From: an uncultured Lachnospiraceae bacterium
GTDB lineage: Bacteria; Bacillota; Clostridia; Lachnospirales; Lachnospiraceae
Assembly (NCBI GenBank): GCA_934320895.1
Contig: CAKRFY010000005.1
Location: 70,961-134,960 of the forward strand
DNA length: 64,000 nt
Direction of reading: 5' to 3'
A model generated the notes under the pieces. The model was not told where the DNA came from, made no database searches, and saw only the letters and a list, made by a program, of their open reading frames with translations. This document shows positions 62,331 through 64,000 of this stretch, piece by piece. Numbering within the stretch: the stretch's first letter is position 1; each line of letters starts with the position of its first letter. Made by a program: the position numbers and the translations under genes.

Positions 62331-64000
62331 ATGGAAGAGAAAATAAAAAAATTTAATGTTGAGAAACAGAATATAATAAATGCAATTCAAAATGATGACA
62401 AAAATGTAAAAATAGAAGAAAAAGTTGAAGCTTATCTTAACAAATATCCGGGTGATACAGATATAATAATTGTTAAAGCTTATATGGAATTGATAAATGA
62501 TAATGTAAAACATGGAATAGAATTACTTAAATTTGTATTAGAAAAATGTCCATTTTCAATAGACGCCTTGTTTTTAATTGGACAGGCATATAATGAACTT
62601 GGTGAATATTATAATGCAATGAATTGTTTAGGAATTGCCGAAAGACTTGATGATTGGTTTTATTTGCTTAATCGTGAATATGTATATTTATTTTATAATA
62701 ATGAGATATGTGTTAGTTTGTTAGATAATGTGAGAGAAAAATTAGCTTATTTGGCGAATATTGTCCCCGAACAAAAACAATTGTTGGAAAAATTTAAGTT
62801 AAATTTAGATGATAATTTTTGGTTATTTAAAGATATAGTACGTATGAATGACGAAATTGTAGGAAAATACTTTTCAACTAGATTAGGAGATATGCGATTT
62901 TGTGGAATATATGATTCATTTAATGCAGCATATATAAAAGAATACCCTAGAAATTTACAATTGTTTAAAATAGAGATGCTTAAACAATTAGCAGATGGAA
63001 AAGAAATGCATATAGAATTAAATTCAGATGCATTGGTTCCTATTTTAAATAAGGAGCAATTAACTCAAATAGAAATTAAACAAAATGATGATGATAGTGT
63101 GCTCATACCACAATATTATAATATGCATTTTAATTATTTTAAAATGAAAAAGGGAGATATACAAATTCGTGCGGATAAGGAATTGATTTTAGCAGAACCA
63201 GTGCCATTAGTGCATCATAAAAATAATAAAAAACTTGTAATAAGTTTATTTGTAGATGGAATTTCTCAAAAAGTACTTAAAGAATATGGTCTGGAAAATA
63301 TAATGCCAAATACATATAATTTTTTTAAGAATGGAATGATATGTAATAATGCATTTTCATCATCGGATTGGACATGTCCAAGCATAGGGAGTTTAATGTC
63401 AGGTCTTTCAGTAACGAATCATATGATGATTCACCCTGAAATAAATATAAAGTACCCTCGGAATCAAAAATTATTATTCGAATATTTTAAAGAAGCTGGA
63501 TATCATACAACACTTATCAGTGGAGATTGGCGTTCATCATCGGCAACATATGATGCAATAAGAGGTGTTGACCGATATATTGCTAAGCATCAGAATTGTG
63601 GGTTTAGGACAGAGGATGTAATCTCTAATGTAATAGATCATTTAGAAACATTTAATGGGACAGATCAATGTATTTGGATTGGAACTGGGGATTTACATGA
63701 TGTTGCTGATGAATTTAGTCTTCCAACTCCTATTCAGGCAAAAATGGATTTGGAAGAGTTTGATATAGGTGAAAAATCTAAAACTTCAGTTAAACAAAAA
63801 TACAGCACTAATAAAATTAAGATGTATATAAAAGTAGCTACTCATATCGATTCAAAATTAAAGGTTTTATATGATTATATTGAAGAAAATTATAAAGAAG
63901 ATGAATTTGTTGTAACATTATTCGGTGATCATGGTCAGGCATATATCGTTAAACCAACAGAATTTCATTTATCGAGAGGTATGACCAATATTGGGTTTAT
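62331..64000 (+). CDS. TPR / alkaline-phosphatase-superfamily protein, copy 2 (cut by window end)
   Basis: ATG 62331 follows AGAGGAA and opens a frame that stays open to the window end (about 556 codons). The order of domains matches copy 1: TPR segment, then LVISLFVDGIS, SSDWTCPSIGSLMSG, GDLHDVADEFS and LFGDHGQA. The first 25 residues and the region corresponding to about 155-290 differ from copy 1 much more than the rest. Active-site motifs are kept, so both copies may work. Confidence 0.85.
   Translation, partial: MEEKIKKFNVEKQNIINAIQNDDKNVKIEEKVEAYLNKYPGDTDIIIVKAYMELINDNVKHGIELLKFVLEKCPFSIDALFLIGQAYNELGEYYNAMNCLGIAERLDDWFYLLNREYVYLFYNNEICVSLLDNVREKLAYLANIVPEQKQLLEKFKLNLDDNFWLFKDIVRMNDEIVGKYFSTRLGDMRFCGIYDSFNAAYIKEYPRNLQLFKIEMLKQLADGKEMHIELNSDALVPILNKEQLTQIEIKQNDDDSVLIPQYYNMHFNYFKMKKGDIQIRADKELILAEPVPLVHHKNNKKLVISLFVDGISQKVLKEYGLENIMPNTYNFFKNGMICNNAFSSSDWTCPSIGSLMSGLSVTNHMMIHPEINIKYPRNQKLLFEYFKEAGYHTTLISGDWRSSSATYDAIRGVDRYIAKHQNCGFRTEDVISNVIDHLETFNGTDQCIWIGTGDLHDVADEFSLPTPIQAKMDLEEFDIGEKSKTSVKQKYSTNKIKMYIKVATHIDSKLKVLYDYIEENYKEDEFVVTLFGDHGQAYIVKPTEFHLSRGMTNIGF

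Overview
The window looks like chromosomal DNA of a motile, low-GC Gram-positive anaerobe, most likely a Lachnospiraceae (Roseburia/Lachnospira/Butyrivibrio-like) member of the Clostridia. This rests on the gene orders hpf-secA-prfB, murB-rapZ-whiA-HPr/Crh and flgM-flgN-flgK-flgL-fliW-csrA-flaG-fliD-fliS-flagellin, strong Shine-Dalgarno sites, sigma-A and sigma-28 promoters, and AT-rich codon use. Identifications come from motif recognition in the sequence; no database search was run.

Region 1 (1-15.2 kb) is core genome: the 3' end of hpf, then secA, prfB (with its +1 programmed frameshift), hom and tex. Next come an arylsulfotransferase-like protein that seems to lack its catalytic histidines beside an APS kinase (cysC), a two-domain CHR chromate-type transporter, the remnant of an iron alcohol dehydrogenase, a Ktr potassium uptake pair on the minus strand, and tRNA-Arg(ACG).

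Region 2 (15.4-33 kb) holds murB-rapZ-whiA followed by an HPr/Crh-like gene. An IS607-type element with a broken tnpA but intact tnpB has inserted between whiA and the HPr-like gene, apparently splitting that gene's ribosome-binding site from its start codon. A 144-bp near-palindromic element precedes dnaE, and a half copy lies between parE and parC. pfkA, an acidic membrane-anchored protein, an AAA_14/DUF4143 ATPase and lysA complete the region.

Region 3 (33.1-45 kb) is a late flagellar block: flgM, flgN, two tandem flgK paralogues, flgL, fliW-csrA, flaG-fliD-fliS, a FlgN/FliT-like chaperone and flagellin. Three sigma-28 promoters are visible. The flagellin leader carries a hairpin-loop GGA plus an SD GGA, the classical two-site CsrA target, consistent with FliW-CsrA control.

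Region 4 (45-64 kb) is a distinctly AT-richer flagellin glycosylation island. It has two Maf glycosyltransferases, pseB, pseF, pseI, pseC and pseG, but no PseH acetyltransferase; a formyltransferase-fold protein sits where PseH would be expected. Next follow LicD, a nucleotidyltransferase-aminotransferase fusion, a SAM methyltransferase, and two tandem TPR/alkaline-phosphatase-superfamily proteins separated by a decayed IS110 element. My central hypothesis is that the island makes a formylated pseudaminic-acid-type sugar and also a nucleotide-activated phospho-amino(-alcohol) group placed on it, a hybrid of the Campylobacter-type Pse pathway and a C. difficile type-A-like phospho-N-methyl-amino-acid decoration. 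The second TPR/phosphatase copy runs off the window end.
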